Below, piece after piece: positions 6,922-13,560 of a DNA stretch of 15,599 bases. Source of the stretch: JAPWJZ01 sp041287865 (lineage in GTDB: Bacteria; Pseudomonadota; Alphaproteobacteria; Micavibrionales; UBA2020); NCBI GenBank assembly GCA_041287865.1, contig JBGGMV010000080.1, positions 1-15,599 of the forward strand, given 5' to 3'. The translations under genes and the position numbers were made by a program. Each line of letters begins with the position of its first letter. Positions within the stretch are counted from its first letter, which is position 1. The notes beneath the pieces were generated by a model that worked only from the letters and a program-made list of their open reading frames with translations, had not been told where the DNA came from and ran no database searches.

Positions 6922-6963
6922 TATAAGGGGATTTCATTGCTTATTTCGATAATATCCCTTATA
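6922..6963. repeat. Inverted repeat between divergent genes (operator-like)
   Basis: TATAAGGGGAT (6922-6932) is the inverse of ATCCCTTATA (6954-6963) apart from one extra G, with 21 bases between. It covers the candidate rlmN promoter (TTGCTT 6937-6942, 17 bases, TATATG 6960-6965), so a protein bound here could control one or both divergent genes. The promoter boxes match poorly and are tentative. Confidence 0.4.
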
Positions 6964-7013
6964 TGTAGCGCTGTTTGTGCGCACTTTATGCGCGATCAGT
7001 AAGGTATAAGAAG

Positions 7014-8186
7014 ATGAGCCTCGATAGTCATGCCCGTAAATTCGCCGCCCCGCGCACCGATGCGCAGGGCCGGATTCCGCTCATCGGCCTGTCGCCGGAG
7101 GAGCTGCAGGAAGCCCTTTCCGTGCACGAGCTGCCGCGTTTCCGCGCCAAGCAGGTCTGGCACTGGCTCTACCATCGCGGCGCGCGCGATTTTGAGAGCA
7201 TGGCCAACTTGCCCAAAGACATGCGGGCGATGCTGACCGAAAAATACGCGATCGAGCGCACCAAGGTTATCACCGAACAAAAATCATCCGACGGCACCAT
7301 CAAATGGCTGCTCGGCATGTCCGACGGCCAGCAGGTGGAGGCTGTGTTTATCCCCGAAAAAGACCGTGGCACGCTCTGCGTTTCCTCGCAGGTGGGCTGC
7401 ACGCTGACCTGCAAATTCTGCCATACCGGCACCCAGCCGCTGGTGCGCAACCTCGGCGCGCATGAAATTCTGCAGCAGGTGATGTACGCCCGCGACGCGC
7501 TGGGCGAATGGCCGTCAAAAGAAAACAACAATACCGCCCGCGACCTGACCAATATCGTCATGATGGGCATGGGCGAGCCGCTCTATAACTACGACAACGT
7601 CGCCAAGGCGCTGAAAATCTGCATGGACGAAGACGGCCTCGGCATTTCCAAGCGCCGCATCACGCTTTCGACCTCGGGCGTCGTGCCGCAGATCAGACAG
7701 TGCGGCGAAGAGTTGAACGTCAATCTCGCCATCTCGCTCCATGCGCCGAACGATGCGCTGCGCTCGAGCATCATGCCGATCAACAACAAATATCCGCTGG
7801 CGGAATTGATCGACGCCTGCCGCAACTATCCGGGTCTCTCTGAAAACCGCCGCATCACGTTTGAATATGTGATGCTGAAGGACGTGAACGACAGCGACGA
7901 CGAAGCGCGCGGCCTTGTGAAGCTGCTGGGCGATCTGCCCTGCAAGATCAACCTGATCCCCTTCAACCCCTGGCCGGGCAGCGGTTATGAATGTTCCGAC
8001 GACGCGCGCATCGAAAAATTCGCCCGCATCCTCGAAGACGCCGGCTATGACGCGCCGGTGCGCAGGCCCCGCGGCCGCGACATCCTTGCCGCCTGCGGCC
8101 AGCTGAAATCGGCCAGCAAGCGCATCAAGGTCGGTGAAGCGGGCGATGCGGCACAGGCTCAAGCCCCTGTTTCTCAAGCGGAATAG
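7014..8186 (+). CDS. rlmN: Dual-specificity RNA methyltransferase RlmN (radical SAM)
   Basis: RlmN methylates C2 of adenosine 2503 in 23S rRNA and A37 of some tRNAs. The 390-residue protein has the radical-SAM cluster motif C129-x3-C133-x2-C136 (CTLTCKFC), plus C122 and C361 at the spacing of the two methyl-transfer cysteines of E. coli RlmN (118 and 355). GMGEPLYNYDNV, STSGVVPQI and LAISLHAPNDALRSSIMPIN are family landmarks. The frame is open back to a TTG at 6975, but ATG 7014 is preferred: AAGG (7001-7004) lies nine bases before it, and the extra 13 residues (MCALYARSVRYKK) look non-coding. The C-terminal 25 or so residues are an Ala/Gln-rich extension. It is transcribed alone, divergent from the 6873 gene. 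Very secure. Confidence 0.97.
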   Translation: MSLDSHARKFAAPRTDAQGRIPLIGLSPEELQEALSVHELPRFRAKQVWHWLYHRGARDFESMANLPKDMRAMLTEKYAIERTKVITEQKSSDGTIKWLLGMSDGQQVEAVFIPEKDRGTLCVSSQVGCTLTCKFCHTGTQPLVRNLGAHEILQQVMYARDALGEWPSKENNNTARDLTNIVMMGMGEPLYNYDNVAKALKICMDEDGLGISKRRITLSTSGVVPQIRQCGEELNVNLAISLHAPNDALRSSIMPINNKYPLAELIDACRNYPGLSENRRITFEYVMLKDVNDSDDEARGLVKLLGDLPCKINLIPFNPWPGSGYECSDDARIEKFARILEDAGYDAPVRRPRGRDILAACGQLKSASKRIKVGEAGDAAQAQAPVSQAE

Positions 8187-8215
8187 CCCTTAGCATAATA
8201 TTAGCTTTTGCGCGG

Positions 8216-8221
8216 TATAAT
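8216..8221 (+). promoter_or_regulatory. Consensus -10 box upstream of the 8253 gene
   Basis: A perfect TATAAT (8216-8221) lies 31 bases before the ATG at 8253. No good -35 is found at the usual distance; instead TTAGC occurs twice (8190-8194 and 8201-8205), 11 bases apart, which could be an activator site. Tentative. Confidence 0.4.
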
Positions 8222-8252
8222 GCCTTAAGCCCTTCAAAAGGTATGAAAGTGC

Positions 8253-9242
8253 ATGCGCAGGCAAAAGCAACCCGATGACGTTGAAGTTCCGGAAGGCCTC
8301 GCGCGCGCGGCGCAGCGGATCGGCGATCTGTCGGAGCGTTTCTTCGTGCTGGGCGAATTGCCCGGCAGCAAGGATTTTCTCGAGCGTCTTGCAGACGGCC
8401 TGCGCGACAAGGGATGGCCCATCGGCACGACAGGCGCGGACCCGTTATACAACATGGTGACCGATTGCTTCCGCTGGCAGCGCGGGAAGGTGAGCGATAT
8501 CAGCGAGAGCCTCTATAGATACCTGAACGAATTCAGCCATACGACAAGTACGCGGACATTCCTGACTGTTCCCGCCAATATCGCCACCCTGCAGGAAACG
8601 ATCGAAGAAGCCATCGTGTCCAATGCGAAGGACTGGGGCGATCCTTTCGTGGTAAAGCAGGGCCAGCGCAGCCTCGTCAAGGCTGCCTTCACTGCCGTTT
8701 CCGAAAAAATCACGGGCGCCGATACGCCCGCGCGCAAGCTCGCGGCGGAACTGAAAGCCATGACGGCCATCATGAAAAAGGCCTATGCCGACCACGAGGT
8801 GCCCTCCATCGAGTTTCAGGGCAGGGTCGAGGAATACCTGGACAAGAAAGGCTGGCCGATCGCCGAAGTCACCGACATCCACCGCTGCCTTGCCTCGCGC
8901 CTGTGGTCGCTGGCGCGGGAGGCACAGTTCAAATCCACGATCCCGATGCGCTGGGAATTGCAGTACGAGACTTTCCCGCCGCGCACCTCTTTCAAGGAGC
9001 CGACCGAATATATCATGCAGAATATTCCCGATATCGGCGAAGCCGCGAAGGCGGTGGGGGCCGAGCTTGATGCCGAATGCAAGACGGAGCGGGGCCTGAT
9101 CACCCGCCACTGCAACATCATCGGGCGCGAAGAATTCACCGATTTCTCGTGGAGCGAAGCCAAGCGCAACCAGAAACCCACCATGCCGCTGACGACCGAG
9201 AAAAACGTCAAGGTCAAAGGCCCGCTGCAGCTTAAGAAATAA
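8253..9242 (+). CDS. Hypothetical protein with an internal duplication, 329 residues
   Basis: I do not recognise the family. Two related segments are visible: residues 39-80 (S..F.ERL.DGLRDKGWPI...) and 185-226 (S.EFQGRVEEYLDKKGWPI...), 146 residues apart, sharing the pattern S..F..R....L..KGWPI and followed by Trp-containing helices. The protein therefore looks like two copies of one mostly helical domain. It has no signal peptide, membrane segment or catalytic signature, and ends in a Lys-rich tail (KNVKVKGPLQLKK). The ATG at 8253 follows AAAAGG at moderate distance. The ankyrin gene begins three bases after its stop, so the two are surely co-transcribed and may act as partners. Confidence 0.75.
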   Translation: MRRQKQPDDVEVPEGLARAAQRIGDLSERFFVLGELPGSKDFLERLADGLRDKGWPIGTTGADPLYNMVTDCFRWQRGKVSDISESLYRYLNEFSHTTSTRTFLTVPANIATLQETIEEAIVSNAKDWGDPFVVKQGQRSLVKAAFTAVSEKITGADTPARKLAAELKAMTAIMKKAYADHEVPSIEFQGRVEEYLDKKGWPIAEVTDIHRCLASRLWSLAREAQFKSTIPMRWELQYETFPPRTSFKEPTEYIMQNIPDIGEAAKAVGAELDAECKTERGLITRHCNIIGREEFTDFSWSEAKRNQKPTMPLTTEKNVKVKGPLQLKK

Positions 9243-9245
9243 CCC

Positions 9246-9746
9246 ATGAGCGATAAACCCACACAAGAGGACATTAACGCTTTCTGCCAGGCGGCGGGGG
9301 AAAAGCGTAATGACGCCCTGCTGGACTCCATGCTCGAAAAATATGGCGACGCCATCCTGCACGGCCAGCACAAGCCGGGCGGCAGCACGCCGCTGGGCTA
9401 TGCCGCCAATTACGGCCACCGCGACTTGGCAGAGAAATTCATCAAAAGAGGCGCGGACGTGAACCAGGGCGATTTCGACAACTTTACGCCCTTGATGTCG
9501 GCCTCGTGGCACACCAGCAATGTTGAAACGGCGCAACTGTTACTCGATCACGGCGCCATCATCGACTGTGAAGACGCTTACGGCCATACCCCGCGCATGG
9601 TGGCGCAAGAAAATAAAATGGAATCCGTTATCGCCGCCATAGATGCTACCGTCCAGAAACGCGCCGGCGAAACCGTGCAAAAAGTCGCGCAGCAGGGCAC
9701 GGCCCAGCCGATCGCGCCCCTGAAGAAAATCCGCCTCAAGACTTGA
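9246..9746 (+). CDS. Ankyrin-repeat protein, 166 residues
   Basis: A small soluble ankyrin protein. Repeats run from about 46-77 (GSTPLGYAANYGHRDLAEKF..GADVN), 79-111 (FTPLMSASWHTSNVETAQLL..HGAIID) and a partial third from 113 (GHTPRMVAQENKMESVIAAI). The first 40 or so residues are a helical cap and the last 35 a basic tail (PLKKIRLKT). No signal peptide is present, so it should act in the cytoplasm as a protein-binding scaffold. It starts three bases after the stop of the 8253 gene and has no strong Shine-Dalgarno of its own, which points to translational coupling. It converges on the Nudix-like gene at 9765, 18 bases away. Confidence 0.85.
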   Translation: MSDKPTQEDINAFCQAAGEKRNDALLDSMLEKYGDAILHGQHKPGGSTPLGYAANYGHRDLAEKFIKRGADVNQGDFDNFTPLMSASWHTSNVETAQLLLDHGAIIDCEDAYGHTPRMVAQENKMESVIAAIDATVQKRAGETVQKVAQQGTAQPIAPLKKIRLKT

Positions 9747-9764
9747 TCGCGCTGTTCCCCGACT

Positions 9765-10559
9765 TTAGTGCCTCGGCATATTGTTGAGCATGATCGTGCG
9801 GCGCACTTCTTTGTCGACGTCCTTGAAGTGCTGGTCGACGACCTTGAAGAGCGATTGCTGGTCTTTGTGCAGCAGGTTCACTTTGCCCTGCGCGACATCG
9901 TCCAGCGTGAAGATAGCGACGCCGCTGACTTCGGGCTTACCGCTGTCGTGGTTGATGCTCTGGTCGCCGGTCGCCTTCGCATAGGCGGGGTCTTTGGCGA
10001 TCAGGTCCATGTGGGCCTTCACGGCTTTCACCTCGGCCGCGGTCAGTTCCAGCATCATGCCGATCACAATGCGTTTCTCGCCGCTGCGGAAGGCGAGGGT
10101 GAGCGTATCCATCGGCTTCAGGCGGGCGGGATCGACCTTCAGAAGGGGCGAACCATCGGGCAGTTTCAGTTCTTCTTCCACCTCGCGCGCGGCGCCGGTG
10201 CGGCCGTCTTCGGGCGCGGATGATTTCGGCACCAGCGTGCTGCCGGGGGTTTCGGAGAGGTTGATGAAGCCGCCGGGGATCATGAAGGCGGGGGGCGTCG
10301 CTTCGCCGGGCTTGCTGTAATGGTCGCCGGTCTGGGCGACGACGACTTTGCGCACGCCGTATTCTTCAAACGTCAGCACTACGCCGGAGCCGGCGGTGGC
10401 TTTCTGCACCTCTTCGACAACCGCGCCGTCGAGCGTCGTCCAGGGCGGCAGCGTGCCCCAGTTTTCCTTCACGAGTTCGCGCAGCAGTTGCTTACGGTCT
10501 TTTTCGCTCAGCGCGGCGCCGTCGAAGATATCGCGGATTTTGTTTTTGATGTCTGACAT
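9765..10559 (-). CDS. Nudix-like hydrolase with a distinctive N-terminal module
   Basis: A 264-residue protein. After a 34-residue N-terminal module shared with the protein encoded at 10656-11303, the core shows a Nudix box: G97-x5-E103, then R125-E-V-x-E129-E130. The stretch between E103 and R125 is 21 residues instead of seven, so 14 residues are inserted, and the closing Gly of the box is replaced (LKL). The metal-binding glutamates are kept, so pyrophosphohydrolase activity on a nucleoside-diphosphate compound is likely but the substrate is unknown. AFMIPGGFIN before the box is typical of the fold. The start has AGAGGAG eight bases upstream. It sits downstream of the nucleotidyltransferase gene with its own promoter in the 96-base gap. 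Confidence 0.85.
   Translation of the reverse strand: MSDIKNKIRDIFDGAALSEKDRKQLLRELVKENWGTLPPWTTLDGAVVEEVQKATAGSGVVLTFEEYGVRKVVVAQTGDHYSKPGEATPPAFMIPGGFINLSETPGSTLVPKSSAPEDGRTGAAREVEEELKLPDGSPLLKVDPARLKPMDTLTLAFRSGEKRIVIGMMLELTAAEVKAVKAHMDLIAKDPAYAKATGDQSINHDSGKPEVSGVAIFTLDDVAQGKVNLLHKDQQSLFKVVDQHFKDVDKEVRRTIMLNNMPRH
10458..10559 (-). repeat. 34-codon module, copy in the Nudix-like gene
   Basis: Codons 1-34 encode MSDIKNKIRDIFDGAA..., ending in LVKENW. The same segment begins the protein encoded at 11303, with 19 of 34 residues identical and nine more conservative, without gaps. It precedes the catalytic domain and is rich in charged helix-forming residues. Confidence 0.8.
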
Positions 10560-10611
10560 TGTGCAGTCTCCTCTGGGTTATGATTCTCGATGCTTATAAT
10601 CCATTAGAGTG

Positions 10612-10640
10612 TTTTTATTCTCCAAATGAGTATAAGTCAA
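10612..10640 (-). promoter_or_regulatory. Promoter for the Nudix-like gene
   Basis: On the minus strand TTGACT (10635-10640, five of six matches) is followed after 17 bases by TAAAAA (10612-10617). Transcription would begin near 10605, about 45 bases before the ATG. So the Nudix-like gene can be transcribed apart from the gene upstream. Confidence 0.5.
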
Positions 10641-10655
10641 GAGACTATTTCAAAA

Positions 10656-11303
10656 TTACCATTTTGGCGGCTTATCCGGCTCTCCCGCTTTGATTTTCTT
10701 CACGAAAGCGCTGCTCGAATAGAATTCTTTTTCCGCGCAGGGCACCAGCACGACCTTGCCGGCCAGTTCCGCGCCGATGATTTGCTTGCCAGCGTAATCG
10801 TCGCCCTTGAACATGAAATCGGGCTTCAGCGCCTTCAAAATCGTTTCATGGAATTTCTCGTCGGAGATGATGACGGCATCCGCGCTGTCGAGCGCGGCGA
10901 GGGTCTGCGCGCGTTTCAGCTCGGTAATATAGGGCTTTTCAGGGCCTTTTTGTTCCTTGACCGTGCGATCCGACGCAATCACGACCACCAAAACATCGCA
11001 GCCGCGGTTCGCGTCTTCAAGGAATGAAATATGGCCGGGGTGCAGGATATCATAGACGCCGCTGGTGAAACCAATCGTCTTGCCGGCGGCGCGCCATTCT
11101 TCGGCCTGCGCGGTCAGGTCTTCCAGCGATTTCACTTTGCTCAGGTAGGCGCGGGTAGGGCCCTTGCGGGGCGTCGAAGCTTCGGTGATTTCCGCGCCCG
11201 GCCAGTTCTCGCGCACCAGGTCGCGCAGCGCCTGTTTCTTCTCGGCGTCGCTCATCGCGGCCTGATCGAAAATCTCGCGGATATGTCTGGTAACGTCCGT
11301 CAT
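10656..11303 (-). CDS. Cytidylyltransferase-like protein, similar to the HldE/RfaE adenylyltransferase domain
   Basis: A 215-residue nucleotidyltransferase of the HIGH superfamily. Residues 1-34 are the module shared with the Nudix-like protein; a linker runs to about 55. The catalytic domain (about 75-207) has GVYDILHPGH (H88, H91), VVIASDRTVKEQKGPEKP, KRAQTLAALDSADAVI, the FKGDDY motif at 165-170 and YSSSAFVKKI near the end. This order matches the C-terminal adenylyltransferase domain of bifunctional HldE (heptose-1-phosphate to ADP-heptose); the kinase half is absent. Other sugar- or alcohol-phosphate nucleotidyltransferases share the fold, so the substrate is open. ATG 11303 is chosen over an upstream in-frame start at 11405 because GAGGG lies five bases before it and the shared module begins exactly there. 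Confidence 0.85.
   Translation of the reverse strand: MTDVTRHIREIFDQAAMSDAEKKQALRDLVRENWPGAEITEASTPRKGPTRAYLSKVKSLEDLTAQAEEWRAAGKTIGFTSGVYDILHPGHISFLEDANRGCDVLVVVIASDRTVKEQKGPEKPYITELKRAQTLAALDSADAVIISDEKFHETILKALKPDFMFKGDDYAGKQIIGAELAGKVVLVPCAEKEFYSSSAFVKKIKAGEPDKPPKW
11202..11303 (-). repeat. 34-codon module, copy in the nucleotidyltransferase gene
   Basis: Codons 1-34 encode MTDVTRHIREIFDQAA..., ending in LVRENW, matching the first 34 residues of the Nudix-like protein at 10559. The DNA has also kept similarity (for example ATCCGCGA and GCCGCG at matching places), but many third positions differ, so the duplication is not recent. Confidence 0.8.
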
Positions 11304-11325
11304 CCTACCCTCAAAGTTATGGTAA

Positions 11326-11353
11326 ATTAAACCATCGGGGCAGCGGAAGTCAA
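11326..11353 (-). promoter_or_regulatory. Promoter for the nucleotidyltransferase gene
   Basis: On the minus strand TTGACT (11348-11353) is followed after 16 bases by TTTAAT (11326-11331, five of six matches). The start would fall near 11319, close to the ATG at 11303. The -35 matches that of the Nudix-like gene, and the -10 adjoins a copy of TTTACCATAA. Confidence 0.5.
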
Positions 11354-11376
11354 TCAAAAACAAAAGATTGGAATGA

Positions 11377-12318
11377 TTAGGGTTTTTTACCTCTGAGGCG
11401 GTCAAAGGCCAACCCCGGCAGGGCTCCCATCGTCTGGGTGTTCAGCGGGAATTCCATCACCACATGCAGGATCGATAGCGCCAGTACGGCCATATAGCCG
11501 AAGGCATAGTTGTAGAAATAAAGCCCGATGCAGCCGATGTAGAGCAGGATAATACCACCCATGCGCGCGCGCGGCACGTCCTGCCATTTCAGCAGCTCGG
11601 TTTTGCTGAACCAGTTCAGGTAATGATAGGTGTAGATAAAGGTAAGGAAGCCATAGATGCCCGCCATGTGGTCGCGTGGCGTGTCAATGCCCACCAGCTT
11701 GCCCATGCCCTCCATCATCGGGTCGAAGAATTCGCGGGGCGCGGCCGACAGCTCCGTGCGAAAGCCAAGGCCCTTCGCGGGCAGGTAAATCAGGGCCGCA
11801 GCGCTGGCCAGCCATGTGACCACGCTCACCGCCCCCGCAAGCCCGCCGCGCCGGAGCGCCCCCGCCAGCAGGAACAGCAAGGTAAAGGCGCCCACATGGA
11901 TGACGGAGGGTATAAACGCCGCCGCCAGCAGCGCCGATGTCGGTTCTTTCGCCAGATGCCAGGCGACGATCGGCACCAGCAGCAAGCCAAGCGGCACCAT
12001 GCGCCAGTCGCGCAGGAAAGGCGTGATCAACAGCAGCGACCAGATGCCTACAGCGCTCTGATGGATATTTTCGGTTACATACGCAATCCAGAACACCACG
12101 CCGAGGCCCACGGCGAGAAAGGCCGGGGGCGTATATTTGTTGCCGAGGAAATAATCGCGGTCATGCAGCCATGAAATCTGCGTCAGGTAGTGCAGGGGGC
12201 CCAGCAGGGCATAGCTTAGAAACAACCCCTCCACCGGCAGCGCATAGGCCCAGATCATCGAGAGCGCGATCAATGCGGGCTGGGCCCATTCCTGTTTCTC
12301 AAGCAGCGTCTTTTCCAT
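11377..12318 (-). CDS. Polytopic inner-membrane protein, unknown function
   Basis: A very hydrophobic 313-residue protein with roughly eight to ten membrane segments (for example FLAVGLGVVFWIAYV, WSLLLITPFL, VPLGLLLVPIVAWHLA, ALLAAAFIPSVIHVGAFTLL, ILLYIGCIGLYFYNYAFGYM). Histidines stand in or beside membrane segments: GPLHYLTQISWLHDRDYF, IPSVIHVGAF, YTYHYLNWFSK and SILHVVMEFPLN. This pattern recalls membrane metal-binding enzymes such as Brp/Blh-type dioxygenases, but I cannot show the family signature. The frame is open to ATG 12402, which has AAGG nine bases upstream; 12318 is preferred because the extra 28 codons are AT-rich and read like non-coding DNA. A possible promoter (TTGTTT, 17 bases, TGTTAT) lies just upstream of 12318. 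The start remains uncertain. Confidence 0.8.
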   Translation of the reverse strand: MEKTLLEKQEWAQPALIALSMIWAYALPVEGLFLSYALLGPLHYLTQISWLHDRDYFLGNKYTPPAFLAVGLGVVFWIAYVTENIHQSAVGIWSLLLITPFLRDWRMVPLGLLLVPIVAWHLAKEPTSALLAAAFIPSVIHVGAFTLLFLLAGALRRGGLAGAVSVVTWLASAAALIYLPAKGLGFRTELSAAPREFFDPMMEGMGKLVGIDTPRDHMAGIYGFLTFIYTYHYLNWFSKTELLKWQDVPRARMGGIILLYIGCIGLYFYNYAFGYMAVLALSILHVVMEFPLNTQTMGALPGLAFDRLRGKKP

Positions 12319-12380
12319 GGATGCAGGATAACATGCGAAATTCTCAATGAAAACAATGGGGCGAGTGGGGTACAAGTGTC

Positions 12381-12409
12381 TTGTTTTATTATCCATAATC
12401 ATGTATTAT
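12381..12409 (+). promoter_or_regulatory. Promoter for the 12448 ankyrin gene
   Basis: TTGTTT (12381-12386) is followed after 17 bases by TATTAT (12404-12409, five of six matches). Transcription would start near 12416, about 32 bases before the ATG. The -35 is weak. Confidence 0.5.
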
Positions 12410-12447
12410 TGCCTTCATATCGGGCATAAAGGATGTAAACGGCAATC

Positions 12448-13560
12448 ATGGGTTTTTCGCTGTCGTCGATTTTCAATTGGCTGAAGCCGAAGCCTGTTGC
12501 GCCGCCCGCGCCCGTTGCTCCGCCGCCGCCCGCTGTGCTCCAGCTTCCAAACCTCTACCAGAAACAGGAAGCCGAGATTGTCACCTATATACAGCAACAA
12601 CTGAAGACCGGCGCGACGCTGCAAGACAGCGACGCGCTTCACGCTGTCTGCGAGCAGGGATGGCTGCAGGCGGCGAAGCTGCTGATGGATGCCGGTGCGG
12701 ATATCAACAGGCTTGATTTCGTGCATGCGCATCCGCCCTTTACTTACGCCGCCTCCAGCGGTAACCCCGACCTTATCGATGAACTGTTGAAACGGGGCGC
12801 GACAAGCAATGCGGTCGACAAAGACAAACATAATGCGATCTATCACTTCTTCGTGAGTAGTTACCGCTATTCCGAACATTACAAGACGCCCGAAGGGCGG
12901 GAACGAGACAAGCGCGCCTTCAAGACGCTGCTCGACCTCGGGCTGGAGGTTGAACCGGTGATGGATCACTATATCTACTATGACCGCCACCACCTGGCAC
13001 CGCTGCGCCCGCAGGTCGAGAAAACAATCGCCTTCGAAACCGCGATCAAGGCGAAGGATTACGCCGCCGTGCACCAGATGATGGAAGACGGCATGAATCC
13101 CGACGCCGGCGCCGAGATGGGCGGCGTGGCCGGCCTGCGCATCGCTGCGGGGCAGAACGATCTGCGGATGATGGGCATGCTGATGGCTGCGGGCGCGGAC
13201 ATCAAGCGTTTTTCGAACGGTTTTGACGCGCTCCATTCCGCCGCCATTAGTGGCGCGCGCGAGGCTTTCGTGAAAGTCGTGGGCGCGGGTGTGAATACCG
13301 ACGGCGATATCTATGCTTATGACCGCTATGAAGACACCACGATCGTTCAGGTCGCTGGCATGTGCCAAACCGATCCGGGCATGGTGGATTTCGTCAAAGA
13401 CGTTTTAGCGCGCAAAGCGGAAGTAATGGCCGAATACGAGGCGACGAAACAGAAATTCCTGCACCCCTATGACGACATCAAGCTTGTGACCGATCACGAA
13501 GTGGCTGTGCGCAAGCCGCTGCACTTCAGGCTGCGGGCTTCTTCTCCAGCAGCTTCCTGA
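12448..13560 (+). CDS. Ankyrin-repeat protein, 370 residues
   Basis: The N-terminus has a short amphipathic stretch (MGFSLSSIFNWLK) and a proline-rich linker (residues 14-29, PKPVAPPAPVAPPPP), then two groups of ankyrin repeats. Group one runs about 61-125 (SDALHAVCEQGWLQAAKLLMDAGADIN, then FTYAASSGNPDLIDELLKRGA). Group two runs about 205-290 (LRIAAGQNDLRMMGMLMAAGADI, then FDALHSAAISGAREAFVKVVGAGV). Between them lies a Tyr/His-rich segment. No classical signal peptide is present, so a cytoplasmic or membrane-tethered scaffold is likely. The ATG at 12448 has only a distant AAAGGA, so translation may be modest. Its last 35 bases overlap the 3' end of the convergent gene at 13526. The partner is unknown. 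Confidence 0.85.
   Translation: MGFSLSSIFNWLKPKPVAPPAPVAPPPPAVLQLPNLYQKQEAEIVTYIQQQLKTGATLQDSDALHAVCEQGWLQAAKLLMDAGADINRLDFVHAHPPFTYAASSGNPDLIDELLKRGATSNAVDKDKHNAIYHFFVSSYRYSEHYKTPEGRERDKRAFKTLLDLGLEVEPVMDHYIYYDRHHLAPLRPQVEKTIAFETAIKAKDYAAVHQMMEDGMNPDAGAEMGGVAGLRIAAGQNDLRMMGMLMAAGADIKRFSNGFDALHSAAISGAREAFVKVVGAGVNTDGDIYAYDRYEDTTIVQVAGMCQTDPGMVDFVKDVLARKAEVMAEYEATKQKFLHPYDDIKLVTDHEVAVRKPLHFRLRASSPAAS

Noticed and set aside
6975..7013. TTG start extending RlmN by 13 residues
   Set aside because: The ATG at 7014 has the better ribosome site, and the extra residues overlap the probable promoter leader.
8445..9536. Minus-strand open frame of 363 codons opposite the 8253 and 9246 genes
   Set aside because: It crosses two plus-strand genes that carry a real internal duplication and ankyrin repeats; the minus-strand translation has shadow composition.
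5171..12374. GTGGGGTACA repeated at 5171-5180 and 12365-12374
   Set aside because: Many 10-base pairs are expected by chance in 15.6 kb; the two have no common position relative to genes.
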